Assembly: GCF_039538065.1 (NCBI RefSeq)
Contig: NZ_BAABBR010000001.1
Coordinates: 1,092,501-1,156,500 of the forward strand
DNA from: Sphingomonas rosea
GTDB taxonomy: Bacteria > Pseudomonadota > Alphaproteobacteria > Sphingomonadales > Sphingomonadaceae
Reading direction: 5' to 3'
DNA length: 64,000 bases
Numbering within the stretch: the stretch's first letter is position 1; every line of letters starts with the position of its first letter. Position numbers and translations under genes: made by a program. Below, piece after piece: positions 36,795 to 45,402 of the stretch. The notes beneath the pieces are model-generated. The model saw nothing but the letters and a program-made list of their open reading frames with translations. It did no database searches and was not told the DNA's origin.

Positions 36795-37427
36795 CTAGCC
36801 GGCGAGGCCGGGCAGGCTCCGTTCGAGGCCGTCGAGGACGAACTGGGCCGCCAGCGCGGCGAGGATGACGCCGAGGATCCGGGTGATCATCGCCTCGAGC
36901 TTGGCGCCGATCAGCCGCATCAGCGGACCCGCGGCAAGCAGCGCGACCAGCGTCAGCACGATCACCGCGGTCATGGCGCCAAGCACCATCGCCGTCTGGA
37001 CGATCCCACTAGCCTTGGCCGACAGCAGCATGATCGATGCGATCGAGCCCGGCCCCGCGATCATCGGGATCGCCATGGGGAAGACCGAGATGTCCTCGGC
37101 TTCGGGCGTGCCCTCGATCTCGCGGGCGCGTTCCTCGCGGCGCTCGGTCCGCTTCTCGAACACCATATCGAGCGCGATCATGAACAGCATGATGCCGCCC
37201 GCGAGGCGGAAGGCCGAAAGGCTGATCCCGAGCGTCCGCAGGAGCGGCTCGCCCAAGAGCGCGAAGAAGGTCAGGATGCACCAGGCGACCATCGCCGAGC
37301 GGATCGCCATGCGGCGGCGGTGCGCGGCGTCGGTGCCCTTGGTCAGTCCGGCGAAGATCGGCGCGCAGCCCGGCGGGTCGATGATGACCGCGAGCGTGAT
37401 GAAGGCCGAGGTGAAGAACTCGATCAT
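36795..37427 (-). CDS. MarC-family integral membrane protein
   Basis: The 210-aa protein has six hydrophobic helices and the MarC signatures AVIIDPPGCAPIFAGLT near the N-terminus and FPMAIPMIAGPGSIASIM in the centre. MarC proteins are inner-membrane proteins of unsettled function, once linked to multiple antibiotic resistance. Its stop directly abuts that of the convergent gene, with no gap. Its start overlaps the upstream gene's stop (ATGA). Confidence 0.9.
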   Translation of the reverse strand: MIEFFTSAFITLAVIIDPPGCAPIFAGLTKGTDAAHRRRMAIRSAMVAWCILTFFALLGEPLLRTLGISLSAFRLAGGIMLFMIALDMVFEKRTERREERAREIEGTPEAEDISVFPMAIPMIAGPGSIASIMLLSAKASGIVQTAMVLGAMTAVIVLTLVALLAAGPLMRLIGAKLEAMITRILGVILAALAAQFVLDGLERSLPGLAG

Positions 37428-38068
37428 GGGCTCGGCGGGGTGGTGGCGTCGACCACGAGCTCGAACCGGCGGCCGTTCCAGAGCTGGACGCGGGTGCGGC
37501 GGAGGCCGTCGGCCGCGACCGTCCAATTGAACAGCAAGGTTCCGTCGGCCGAGCGGCTGTAGCCGCTGTCGCCCGGCGGCGCGGTACGGTTGAGCGCGCT
37601 CGCGTAAGAGGCCGCGATCTGCCGCTTGCGGAGCACCGGATTGGCGCAGCTCGCACGGCGGGTGGTGGCGCGTGCCGGAACGCGGAAACGGCCGGTCTCG
37701 GGAATGTTGCCGTCGACGGTCCAGCGCCAGTCACCCGAGGGCTGGCGCATCCACAGGGTCAGGAAGCGGCCGGTGCCCTCGGGGCCGGGATATCGGTAGC
37801 TGCCGCTGTTGACCGCGGTCCGGCCATCGCACGAGACGAGCGAGCGGTCGGGCCACCATCGGACCGACTGCGGGGGGTCCTTGCGGTCCTTGAGGAACTC
37901 CTGCGCCCAGATGGCCTGGGGGGTGAACATCACTGCGGTCGGATCGGCCCATTTGCGGAAGGCGGTCCACTGGCCGGAGGTCTGCGCGTCGGCGGCGAAG
38001 GCACGCTCGGCGTCGAGCGCGGTGGCGGGCGGCGGAGCAGCGGCGGCGAGGACCAAGGCGAGCAGCAT
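37424..38068 (-). CDS. Exported hypothetical protein (SnoaL/DUF4440-like)
   Basis: This 214-aa product has a short signal peptide ([17 protein letters not shown]) followed by LDAERAFAADAQTSGQWTAFRKWADPTAVMFTP, the opening pattern of NTF2/SnoaL-like domains, and a central WWPDRSLVSCDGRTAVNSGSY strand region. Trp-rich strands fill the rest. It lies between folD and marC with stop-start overlaps on both sides, so it is part of that transcript. Function is unknown. Confidence 0.75.
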   Translation of the reverse strand: MLLALVLAAAAPPPATALDAERAFAADAQTSGQWTAFRKWADPTAVMFTPQAIWAQEFLKDRKDPPQSVRWWPDRSLVSCDGRTAVNSGSYRYPGPEGTGRFLTLWMRQPSGDWRWTVDGNIPETGRFRVPARATTRRASCANPVLRKRQIAASYASALNRTAPPGDSGYSRSADGTLLFNWTVAADGLRRTRVQLWNGRRFELVVDATTPPSP

Positions 38069-38961
38069 CAGAGACCTTCCGGCTGCGGCAGGCCGGCGCG
38101 GCGGTGCGCGGCGACGAGGGTGTTGCGAAGCAGCATGGCGATGGTCATCGGCCCGACCCCGCCCGGTACCGGAGTGATCGCGCCGGCGACCTCGGCGGCC
38201 TCGGCGAAGGCGACGTCGCCGACGAGGCGGGTCTTGCCGGGCTCGGCGCCGGGGACGCGGTTGATGCCGACGTCGATGACGGTGGCGCCGGGCTTGATCC
38301 AGTCGGTCTTGACCATTTCGGGGCGGCCGACGGCGGCGACGAGGATGTCGGCGGAGCGGCAAATTTCAGGAAGGTCACGCGTATGGCTGTGGGTGATCGT
38401 GACCGTGCAGCTTTCGCCCAGAAGGAGCGAAGCCATTGGTTTTCCAACGATATTCGACCGCCCGATGACCACGGCATGGTAACCGGTAAGCTTCCCCAGC
38501 TCGGCGCGCAAAAGATGGAGGCAGCCGAGCGGCGTGCAGGGGACGAGCGCCGCCGGATCGCCGACCGCGAGACGGCCCGCATTGACCACGTGGAAGCCGT
38601 CGACGTCCTTGTCGGGATCGATCGTGTCGATCACCCGGGCGGCATCGATGTGGGAGGGCAGGGGGAGCTGGACGAGAATGCCGTCGATCGCGGGATCGGC
38701 GTTCAGCGTCTCGACGAGCGCGAGCACCTCGGCCTCGCTCGTGTCGGCGGGAAGCGCGTGGTGGATGCTCTCCATCCCCGCCTCGCCGGTCGCGCTGCGT
38801 TTGGAGCGGATGTAGACGCTGCTCGCCGGATCCTCGCCGACGAGGACGGTGGCGAGGCCCGCGCGGCGGCCGGTCGCCGCCTCGAACATCGCGGCGAGGC
38901 CGCCGACCCGCGCCCGAAGCGCGGCCGCCGCCGCTTTCCCGTCGATCAGCCGCGCCGCCAT
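38068..38961 (-). CDS. folD: Bifunctional methylene-THF dehydrogenase/cyclohydrolase
   Basis: This 297-aa enzyme interconverts 5,10-methylene-THF and 10-formyl-THF. Visible motifs are [16 protein letters not shown] (catalytic Lys/Tyr region), [45 protein letters not shown] (cofactor site) and the C-terminal [19 protein letters not shown]. Length is standard. It sits between yggT (4 bp) and an exported protein gene (1-bp overlap). Confidence 0.97.
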   Translation of the reverse strand: MAARLIDGKAAAAALRARVGGLAAMFEAATGRRAGLATVLVGEDPASSVYIRSKRSATGEAGMESIHHALPADTSEAEVLALVETLNADPAIDGILVQLPLPSHIDAARVIDTIDPDKDVDGFHVVNAGRLAVGDPAALVPCTPLGCLHLLRAELGKLTGYHAVVIGRSNIVGKPMASLLLGESCTVTITHSHTRDLPEICRSADILVAAVGRPEMVKTDWIKPGATVIDVGINRVPGAEPGKTRLVGDVAFAEAAEVAGAITPVPGGVGPMTIAMLLRNTLVAAHRRAGLPQPEGL

Positions 38962-38965
38962 CGCC

Positions 38966-39274
38966 TCACATCCCCGGCGCGGGGAGGGAGCGGAGGGCGT
39001 TACTGATGACCGGATTGATGAGGATGCCGATCAGCAGCAGCACGACCACCGGCGACAGGTCGAGACCGCCGAAGTCGGGCAGGATCTTGCGGAAGGGCCG
39101 GTAGAGCGGTTCCAGCACCCGGTCGAGGCCGGTCAGGAAGCGGCGCACGCCCTGGCTCGAGGTGTTGAGCACGTTGAACGCGACCAGCCACGACAGGATC
39201 ACCTGGATGACGATCAGCCACCACGCGAAGTTGAGGAGGATGGCGGCGATTTCGAGGATTGTTCGAAGAACCAT
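38966..39274 (-). CDS. YggT-family membrane protein
   Basis: The 102-aa protein has two main hydrophobic segments at residues about 5-30 and 65-90 ([18 protein letters not shown] and [13 protein letters not shown]) and the YggT core [42 protein letters not shown]. YggT-family proteins are implicated in osmotic tolerance and division-site organisation. It ends 4 bp before folD. Confidence 0.92.
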   Translation of the reverse strand: MVLRTILEIAAILLNFAWWLIVIQVILSWLVAFNVLNTSSQGVRRFLTGLDRVLEPLYRPFRKILPDFGGLDLSPVVVLLLIGILINPVISNALRSLPAPGM

Positions 39275-39317
39275 GCCGAGCCTCTAGCCGACCGCGCCTC
39301 CTCCCGGCAACACGCCC

Positions 39318-40277
39318 TCAGGGCGCGCTACGGTCCGCTTCGGCGACGGCGAGGTGGAGCGCGAAGTCGCCGGCCTCGTCCTTCCACTCCTCGAGCGGGG
39401 TCCAGCCGCCCGCGGCAAGCAGCAGCCGGCCGCTTTCGCTGGTATATTTGTGGCTGTTCTCGGTGTGGATGCTCGCACCGGCGGCCAAGGCGAAGGACTC
39501 GCCGCCGACGGTGAAGGCGACGTCCTCGTTGGCGACGAGGTGCATCTCGATCCGCGACAGCATCGGGTTCCAGCGCGCCTCGTGGCGGAAGGCCGCGACG
39601 GGGATGTCCCCGCCAAGCTCGCGATTGATCCGGTCGAGGAGGTTGAGGTTGAAGGCGGCGGTCACGCCCTGCGCGTCGTCATAGGCCGCGACGAGCCGGG
39701 CGACGTCCTTCACCTGGTCCATGCCGATCAGCAGCATCGCGCCCGTGCCGAGCGTCTCGCGGAACGAACGAAGGAGATCGACCGCGCTCGCGGGCACGAA
39801 ATTGCCGACGGTCGAGCCGGGGAAGAAGCCGAGCCGGGGATGGCGCCGGACCGCGTGGGGAAGCGGGAAGGGGCGCGTGAAATCGGCCTCGATCGGCTCG
39901 ATCCCGAGCGACGGGAAGCGCTCCTGGAGGCGTTCGGCGCTGCCGCGCAGATATTCGCCGCTGATGTCGACCGGCACGTAGAGCGCGGGGTCGATGCCCT
40001 CGAGGAGCACCGGGGTCTTGGTCAGCGAACCCGCGCCATAGTCGACGACCGAGCGGCCGGGTCCGACCCGGCGGGCGATTTCGGGCATGACCCGGCCGAG
40101 AATCGCGGTCTCGGTGCGCGAGGGATAATATTCCGGCAGCCGGGTGATGTCGTCGAACAGCGCCGAACCCTTGTGGTCGTAGAACCAGCGGGCGGGAATC
40201 GCCGGGGGATCCTGCTTGAGGCCCGACAGCACGTCGTGGAGGAAGGCGGGATCCACCCGCTCAGAGGTCGCGAGCAA
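39318..40277 (-). CDS. egtD: L-histidine N-alpha-methyltransferase (ergothioneine pathway)
   Basis: The product trimethylates histidine to hercynine. EgtD features are ARWFYDHKGSALFDDITRLPEYYPSRTETAIL, the SAM site VDYGAGSLTKT, VPVDISGEYL, FFPGSTVGNF, and the C-terminal NSHKYTSESGRLLLAAGG. The start is uncertain: a TTG at 40277 has a GGAG Shine-Dalgarno 6 bp upstream and overlaps egtB, while a GTG at 40256 (MDPAFLHDV) has a poorer one. I give the TTG. It is the distal partner of egtB. Confidence 0.92.
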   Translation of the reverse strand: MLATSERVDPAFLHDVLSGLKQDPPAIPARWFYDHKGSALFDDITRLPEYYPSRTETAILGRVMPEIARRVGPGRSVVDYGAGSLTKTPVLLEGIDPALYVPVDISGEYLRGSAERLQERFPSLGIEPIEADFTRPFPLPHAVRRHPRLGFFPGSTVGNFVPASAVDLLRSFRETLGTGAMLLIGMDQVKDVARLVAAYDDAQGVTAAFNLNLLDRINRELGGDIPVAAFRHEARWNPMLSRIEMHLVANEDVAFTVGGESFALAAGASIHTENSHKYTSESGRLLLAAGGWTPLEEWKDEAGDFALHLAVAEADRSAP

Positions 40278-41493
40278 GACGGACTCCAGTGAATTGCCAG
40301 CGCGCGGCCGGCGGGAAGAAATTGCGGTAGGTGGCGCGCGAATGACCACGCGGGGTGGCGCAGCTTGCCCCCTTGAGGATCATCTGCCCGCTCATGAACT
40401 TGCCGTTATATTCGCCGACGGTCCCGGGCGGCTGGCGGAAGCCGGGATGGGCGAGATAGGCCGTGCCGGTCCAGCACCAGACATCGCCGAACAGCGCGCC
40501 GCCGGCCGCCGGCATGACCGCTCCGGCCCGGTCGAGCTGGTGCCCCGCGGCGGGATCGGTGATGCGCGCATGGTCTTCCCACTCGGCCTCGGTCGGGAGC
40601 CGCGCACCGGCCCAGCGGGCGAAGGCATCGGCCTCGAAGAAGGAGACGTGCGCGACGGGCGCCTGGGGATCACGCTCCCGCAGGCCCGCGAGCGTGAAGG
40701 AGCGGCCGTCTTCGTGCCAGTAGAGCGGCGCGGTGATGCCCTCGCGCTTCACCCATTCCCAGCCTTCGCTGAGCCACAGGCCTGCGGTCCGGTAGCCGCC
40801 ATCGGCGATGAATTCGGCCCATTCGGCATTGGTGACGAAGCGGTCGGCGATGGCGTGCGGCTGGAGCCAGACGGAGTGGCGCGGCCGCTCGCAATCGAAG
40901 GTGAACTCGTCGCCGTCCGCCCCCATCTGCGCTTCGCCGCGGCGGCCCTCGGTCCAGCCGGGCGTGGACGCGGCGCCAGGCTTAGCCGGGGCGGCTTCGG
41001 CATAGGCCGGCAGAAGCGGATTGGCGGCAAAGGTCGCGAGGATGTCGGTGAGGAACAGTTCCTGGTGCTGCTGCTCGTGGTTGATGCCGAGCTCGATCAG
41101 GGTCAGGGCCTCGGCGTCGAAACCCGGCATGGCGCGGTCGAGCGCTTCGTCGACATGGGCGCGATAGGCCATGATCTCGTCGAGCCGGGGGCGCGAGAGC
41201 ATGCCGCGGCGGTCGCGCGCGAGCCGGTCGCCGGCGCCCTCGTAATAGCTGTTGAAGAGGAACGGCCAGCGCTCGTCGTGGGGACGGTAGCCCGGCACAT
41301 GTTCGGCGAGCACGAAGGTTTCGAAGAACCAGCTGGTGTGCGCGAGGTGCCATTTGGCAGGCGAGGCGTCGGGCATCGGCTGCACGGTCGCATCGGCGTC
41401 GCTGAGCGGACCGGCGAGCGCGGCGGTGAGGCTACGAACCTCCCGCAGTCGCTCGGCGAGCGGGGTCTGGCGCAAGGAAGTCGCGAGGTTCAC
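40261..41493 (-). CDS. egtB: Ergothioneine biosynthesis protein EgtB (iron-dependent sulfoxide synthase)
   Basis: The 410-aa product joins a thiol (Cys or gamma-Glu-Cys) to hercynine using O2. The N-terminal DinB-like domain has KWHLAHTSWFFETF and the iron motif NHEQQHQELFLTDIL. The C-terminal formylglycine-generating-enzyme-like domain has RHSVWLQPHAIADRFVTNAEW, ARLPTEAEWEDHAR and ILKGASCATP ending TGVRLARDL. The GTG at 41493 overlaps the upstream stop (GTGA). EgtB and EgtD are both present, which is enough for hercynine sulfoxide synthesis; egtE is not in the window. Confidence 0.94.
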   Translation of the reverse strand: MNLATSLRQTPLAERLREVRSLTAALAGPLSDADATVQPMPDASPAKWHLAHTSWFFETFVLAEHVPGYRPHDERWPFLFNSYYEGAGDRLARDRRGMLSRPRLDEIMAYRAHVDEALDRAMPGFDAEALTLIELGINHEQQHQELFLTDILATFAANPLLPAYAEAAPAKPGAASTPGWTEGRRGEAQMGADGDEFTFDCERPRHSVWLQPHAIADRFVTNAEWAEFIADGGYRTAGLWLSEGWEWVKREGITAPLYWHEDGRSFTLAGLRERDPQAPVAHVSFFEADAFARWAGARLPTEAEWEDHARITDPAAGHQLDRAGAVMPAAGGALFGDVWCWTGTAYLAHPGFRQPPGTVGEYNGKFMSGQMILKGASCATPRGHSRATYRNFFPPAARWQFTGVRLARDL

Positions 41494-42119
41494 TGGTCCT
41501 TGCCCGTCCCGGGATAGGTCTTGGCGGCGAGCAGGCCGGCGAGGTGTGCGGCGTTGCGCGCCAGCGTCTCGGTCGCGGCGGCGACCTCGTCGGGGACTTG
41601 GGGCAGGTCCTTGAAGTCCTTCTTGTTCATCGCCTCTCCCACCCAATAGGTCGCACCGGCGGCGGGGATCGTCCAGCCCACGTCGTTCAGACCCTGGAAG
41701 AGGTCGGCGGTGACCCGGTGCGCGCCATCCTCGTTGCCGACGATCGCCGCGACCGCGACCTTGCCGCTGCTCGGCATCCGGCCCTGGTCGTCGGTTTCGG
41801 ACAGGAAGGCGTCCATCCGCTCGAGAACCATCTTGCCGAGGCTCGACAGCTGGCCGAGCCAGATGGGGGAGCCGAAGACGAGGATGTCGGCCTCGAGGAT
41901 GCGCTTGCGGAGCGCGGGCCATTCGTCGCCGTCGCCTTCGTCCGAAGAGACCCCCGGCTTGATCACATGGTCGGCGAGACGAATCGTGCCCGCCCATTCG
42001 ACGCCGTGCTTCCGGAGGCCATCGGCGACGAGGTCGATCATCTTGTCGGTGGACGAGGGTTCCTTGCCGCTCGGCTTCAAGGTGGCATTGATGGCGATGG
42101 CCTTGAGGGTCACGAGCAC
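41490..42119 (-). CDS. Flavodoxin-like NAD(P)H-dependent oxidoreductase
   Basis: This 209-aa protein has the flavodoxin-type phosphate loop near residue 20 (NATLKPSGKEPSSTDKM), a middle FGSPIWLGQLSSLGKMVLERMDAF typical of NADPH-dependent FMN reductases, and a final VAAIVGNEDGAHRV. It starts at a GTG at 42119 or 42113; a GGGAG sequence suits the second best. It overlaps egtB, so it may supply electrons or handle quinones in the ergothioneine operon; this is inferred from position only. Confidence 0.82.
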   Translation of the reverse strand: MLVTLKAIAINATLKPSGKEPSSTDKMIDLVADGLRKHGVEWAGTIRLADHVIKPGVSSDEGDGDEWPALRKRILEADILVFGSPIWLGQLSSLGKMVLERMDAFLSETDDQGRMPSSGKVAVAAIVGNEDGAHRVTADLFQGLNDVGWTIPAAGATYWVGEAMNKKDFKDLPQVPDEVAAATETLARNAAHLAGLLAAKTYPGTGKDQ

Positions 42120-42184
42120 TCCCGTCCTGATCTAAGCCGGTATAACCCTCAAAAGTCGTTTCAGTGCCGCACCTAGTCTTAAGT

Positions 42185-42739
42185 TCAGCGGGTGGCGCCG
42201 GGCTGCCACAGCACGTCACCGCCATGTTTCGACGCCACGTGGCGCGCGGTCACGAACAGGTGGTCCGACAGGCGATTGAGATAGGCGAGGGCGTGCGGGT
42301 TGATCGCCTCCTCGGCGCCCAGCGCGACGGTCCAGCGCTCGGCCCGGCGGACGGTGGCCCGGGCAAGGTGGAGGGCGGAGACCGAAACCGGGCCGCTCGG
42401 CAGGATGAAGCTGGTGAGGGGCGAGAGCTCCGCGTTCATCGCGTCGATCTCGCGCTCGAGCCGCTCGACCTGCTCGGGAATGATGCGGAGCGCGCCCTCC
42501 ATCTCGCCGGGGGTGGCGAGGTCGGCGCCGAGGTCGAACAGTTCGTTCTGGATCCGCGAGAGGGCGGCCCTGGCCTCCCCGTCGAGCGAGACCAGCGCGA
42601 GGCCGATGGCGCTGTTGGCCTCGTCGACCTCGCCGATCGCGTGCATGCGTGGGGAAGCCTTGCTGACCCGGCTCCCGTCGACCAGCCCGCTGTCCCCGCC
42701 GTCGCCGGTGCGGGTGTAGATCTTCGTCAGCTTGACCAA
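42185..42739 (-). CDS. pduO: Cob(I)alamin adenosyltransferase, PduO type
   Basis: This 184-aa enzyme makes adenosylcobalamin from cob(I)alamin and ATP. It has the ATP-binding start KIYTRTGDGGDSGLVDGSRV, then EVDEANSAIG, QNELFDLGADLATP, and RRAERWTVAL with NPHALAYLNRLSDHLFVTAR, all typical of the PduO/MMAB class. No cobalamin riboswitch was seen upstream. Genes follow one another at 4-12 bp from gluQ to here, so these form one transcript. Confidence 0.95.
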   Translation of the reverse strand: MVKLTKIYTRTGDGGDSGLVDGSRVSKASPRMHAIGEVDEANSAIGLALVSLDGEARAALSRIQNELFDLGADLATPGEMEGALRIIPEQVERLEREIDAMNAELSPLTSFILPSGPVSVSALHLARATVRRAERWTVALGAEEAINPHALAYLNRLSDHLFVTARHVASKHGGDVLWQPGATR

Positions 42740-42743
42740 GGAC

Positions 42744-42947
42744 CTACTTCCCGCCGCCGGCGAGGAGCAGGATGGCCGCCGCGATGAAGATCGCGATGCC
42801 CTGGTAGAGGACGCGCTTGCGCATCCATTCCTGCTGCTTTTCCTGGTTGCCGACCTTGCCAGAAGCCATCGCCATGACCCCGCGGACGAGGACGTAGGCG
42901 GTGGCGGCCATGAAGCCGACGAGCAGGATGATGAGGAGGGTGTTCAT
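42744..42947 (-). CDS. Small two-helix membrane protein (HIG1-like/twin transmembrane)
   Basis: The 67-aa protein has two hydrophobic helices (about residues 3-27 and 47-64) with a polar loop GKVGNQEKQQEWMRKRVLYQG. The loop and spacing match the hypoxia-induced HIG1 family, which associates with terminal oxidases. It starts 12 bp after gluQ and ends 4 bp before pduO. Confidence 0.85.
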   Translation of the reverse strand: MNTLLIILLVGFMAATAYVLVRGVMAMASGKVGNQEKQQEWMRKRVLYQGIAIFIAAAILLLAGGGK

Positions 42948-42959
42948 AGCTTTTCCTAC

Positions 42960-43811
42960 TTAATGGTCCGCGAGCCGATAACCAGTAGGTAGTGAGCCCG
43001 TGACGAGGGCGGCGGCGAGGGCGGGACCGTCGACCCCGGCCTCGCGCATCGCAAGCAGCGTGGGCGCGGAATCGCGCTTGGCGAGGCGGCGGCCATCCTC
43101 GTGGGTGACGAGGCGGTGGTGGAGGTAGGTGGGCTCGGGCGCGCCGAGCAGGTGCTGGAGGAGGCGCTGGACAGGGGTCGAGGGACGGAGGTCCGACCCG
43201 CGCACGACGAGGGTGACCCCGCTCTCCCAATCGTCGACCACGCAGGCGAGATGGTAGGAGGAGGGCGCGTCCTTGCGCGCGAGGATGGCGTCGCCGATCA
43301 TCGCGGCCGATCCGTCGAAGCGGCCGCCATCATGCTCCCGCCAGCCGGGCACGCCGCCGGCCTCGTGAAGCGCCTTGGCCGAATCGAGCCGCCAGCTGTG
43401 CGGGGTCGAGGCGCGGCGCGCGGGATCGTCGGGCAGGTCGCGGCAGGTGCCGGGATAGGCGCTTCCCGCATCGCCGTGCGGCGCGGTGAGCGAGGCGGCG
43501 ATGTCGGCGCGGGTGCAGAAGCAGGGATAGACGAGACCGCGCGCCTTCAATTCCTCGAGCGCCGCATCGTAGCGCGCGGTGCGCTCCGACTGGACGAGGG
43601 GCGCGCCGTCGGGGGCGAGGCCGAGCCAGGCGAGGTCCGCGAGGATGCCGCCGATAAATTCGGGCCGGGCGCGGCCGGGGTCGAGGTCCTCGATCCGGAG
43701 CAGCCAGCGCGTGCCGAGCGAACGCCCCAAGGCGGCGCTATAGGCATGGCCAAGATGAAGCCGGCCAGTCGGCGAGGGGGCGAAGCGGGTGATCACGGCG
43801 TCACGAAACAC
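42960..43811 (-). CDS. gluQ: Glutamyl-Q tRNA(Asp) synthetase
   Basis: This 283-aa, GluRS-like catalytic domain without an anticodon-binding domain attaches glutamate to queuosine in tRNA(Asp). It has the HIGH-like FAPSPTGRLHLGHAYSA, a zinc-type cysteine cluster (PCFCTR and GTCRDL), VVRGSDLRPSTPVQRLLQHLLG and the KMSKS-like GRRLAKRDSAPTL. The start is GTG at 43811; an in-frame GTG at 43796 is also possible. Confidence 0.94.
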   Translation of the reverse strand: MFRDAVITRFAPSPTGRLHLGHAYSAALGRSLGTRWLLRIEDLDPGRARPEFIGGILADLAWLGLAPDGAPLVQSERTARYDAALEELKARGLVYPCFCTRADIAASLTAPHGDAGSAYPGTCRDLPDDPARRASTPHSWRLDSAKALHEAGGVPGWREHDGGRFDGSAAMIGDAILARKDAPSSYHLACVVDDWESGVTLVVRGSDLRPSTPVQRLLQHLLGAPEPTYLHHRLVTHEDGRRLAKRDSAPTLLAMREAGVDGPALAAALVTGSLPTGYRLADH

Positions 43812-43969
43812 TCTTGACCATGAATCGGCAACTTGCGATTCATCACGACGTCACATCGGCTTGGCATCCGATGGGCACAAGGGAAGCGGCCGAAAACGGT
43901 CTCTCCTGCTTGCGTGCGACGAGGCCGGAGAGGTGCGTTCGGCAGGACCGAACGGAGACCTTCGCGCTC

Positions 43970-44536
43970 GTGTATCATCCCGAACTCATTCGCCATCCCG
44001 ACAGCTGTCCGGCGCTGGTGCTGAACGCCGATTACACCCCGCTGTCTTATTATCCGCTGAGCCTGTGGCCGTGGCAGACCGCCGTGAAGGCAATGTTCCT
44101 CGAGCGGGTGGACGTCATCGCGCATTACGAGCGCGAGGTGCACAGCCCGAGCCATACGCTGAAACTGCCGAGCGTGATCGCGCTCCGGCAGTTCGTGCGG
44201 CCGAGCGAGCATCCGGCGTTCACGCGCTTCAACCTGTTCCTCCGCGACCGCTTCCGCTGCGTCTATTGCGGGAGCCACAAGGAGCTGACCTTCGACCATG
44301 TGATCCCGCGCGCCCAGGGCGGCCGGACGACCTGGGAGAATGTCGCCACCGCCTGCGCGCCGTGCAATCTCCGCAAGGGCGGGCGCACTCCGCGGCAGGC
44401 CGGGATGAGCATCAGCCGCTGGCCAGAACGGCCGACGAGCTGGCAGCTGCAGGACCATGGCCGGGCGTTTCCGCCGGGCTATCTCCACGACAGCTGGCGC
44501 GACTATCTCTATTGGGACGTCGAGCTCGATCCCTGA
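43970..44536 (+). CDS. HNH endonuclease
   Basis: The protein, 188 aa from the GTG at 43970, matches the alphaproteobacterial HNH family: YHPELIRHPDSCPALVLNADYTPLSYYPLSLWPWQ, FNLFLRDRFRCVYCG, LTFDHVIPRAQGGRTTWENV and CAPCNLRKG (the zinc-binding CxxC pairs and HNH core). It ends YLYWDVELDP. The open frame extends 52 codons further upstream to an ATG at 43814, but the conserved part starts at YHPEL. Members are widespread housekeeping genes whose biological substrate is unclear. Confidence 0.88.
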   Translation: MYHPELIRHPDSCPALVLNADYTPLSYYPLSLWPWQTAVKAMFLERVDVIAHYEREVHSPSHTLKLPSVIALRQFVRPSEHPAFTRFNLFLRDRFRCVYCGSHKELTFDHVIPRAQGGRTTWENVATACAPCNLRKGGRTPRQAGMSISRWPERPTSWQLQDHGRAFPPGYLHDSWRDYLYWDVELDP

Positions 44537-44640
44537 ACCCGGCATGCCCTAAACTGTTGTTAAGGCGGCATTTATCTGTCGTGGCTAAGGAGCCGTAACG
44601 AACGGCTCGCGCATCTCGGCGAGCCCCGGGGGCGTCGGCA

Positions 44641-44826
44641 ATGCAGGAGTATCGGGTGTACCTGCTCGACCGGGACGACAAGATCGTCTGGTCGAGCTGG
44701 ATCGAAGCGGCGGATGTCGAGACGGCAGTCGTCCGGGTCCGGAACGATTACACTTGCCCGTGCGAGATCTGGGACGGGGCAAGGCGCGTGGCGGTGATCG
44801 GCGCTCAGACCGCCGATCTGGCGTGA
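44641..44826 (+). CDS. Small hypothetical protein
   Basis: This 61-aa protein begins MQEYRVYLLDRDDKIVWSSW, with strands and a helix giving a compact alpha/beta pattern, two adjacent cysteines (TCPCEIW) and a short tail. Similar small proteins beginning (x)QYRVYLLD occur in sphingomonads, but I know no function. The ATG follows a CCCGGGGG stretch. Confidence 0.65.
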   Translation: MQEYRVYLLDRDDKIVWSSWIEAADVETAVVRVRNDYTCPCEIWDGARRVAVIGAQTADLA

Positions 44827-44877
44827 GTCGCCGCCTTTCCTAACGATCTGTTAACCATTCGCCGCCACTTTGGGACC

Positions 44878-45402
44878 ATGCTCTCGCCCGCGTCCCGATC
44901 GTCCCGCCCCCGCCTCCTCGTGGTGACCCCCAACCGCGGTCATCTTGCCATGCTTGCCAAGCGGCTGGGGGAGGAAGGCTATGCGCTGGCGACCGCGGCG
45001 GATGGGCCGGCGGCGCTCGGCGAACTCCACCGTTCGCGGATCGACCTCCTTCTCGCCGACCTCGTCATGGAGCCGATGAGCGGTCCCGAACTGACGCGCG
45101 CGGTGCGCGAGCAGGCCGCCTTTGCGCACCTGCCGATCATGCTGCTCGCGGGCCGGGCCGAACCCGATCCTGCGGTTCGCGCCTTTGCCGCGGGCGCCGA
45201 CGACGTGATGCTCAAGCCCTTCCATTTCGAGCTGCTGGTCGCGCGGATCGAGCGGCGGCTGGCGGCGGCACGGCAGATTGCCGCGCTGCGCACCGACATG
45301 AACGCGCTCGACGCCCGCGCCGCGCTGAAGGCGGTGGAGCTGGGCGAACTCAAGCACCGGATGTACGCGCTCGAAGCCGAGCGCCGGCACCTCAGCGCCT
45401 AG
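44878..45402 (+). CDS. Receiver-domain-only response regulator with degenerate acidic pocket
   Basis: The 174-aa protein is a single CheY-like receiver plus a C-terminal helical tail. The phospho-acceptor Asp is in LLLADLVMEPMSG (about residue 60) and the conserved Lys is in DVMLKPFHFELL. The usual N-terminal acidic pair is replaced by TPNRG (LLVVTPNRG), so Mg2+ binding may be impaired. The tail (RTDMNALDARAALKAVELGELKHRM) looks like a coiled coil. It converges with galU, sharing the stop tetramer CTAG. Confidence 0.85.
   Translation: MLSPASRSSRPRLLVVTPNRGHLAMLAKRLGEEGYALATAADGPAALGELHRSRIDLLLADLVMEPMSGPELTRAVREQAAFAHLPIMLLAGRAEPDPAVRAFAAGADDVMLKPFHFELLVARIERRLAAARQIAALRTDMNALDARAALKAVELGELKHRMYALEAERRHLSA

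Noticed and set aside
35006..36868. A 620-aa ORF overlapping the polytopic GT-C gene in another frame
   Set aside because: Its composition (Arg, Ala, Pro rich) is typical of a shadow frame, and the alternative frame shows consistent membrane helices and motifs.
40261..42225. One 654-aa fused protein containing EgtB and upstream sequence
   Set aside because: The upstream half is the off-frame shadow of the flavodoxin-like gene. EgtB has its own GTG start overlapping that gene's stop, and the standard family N-terminus.
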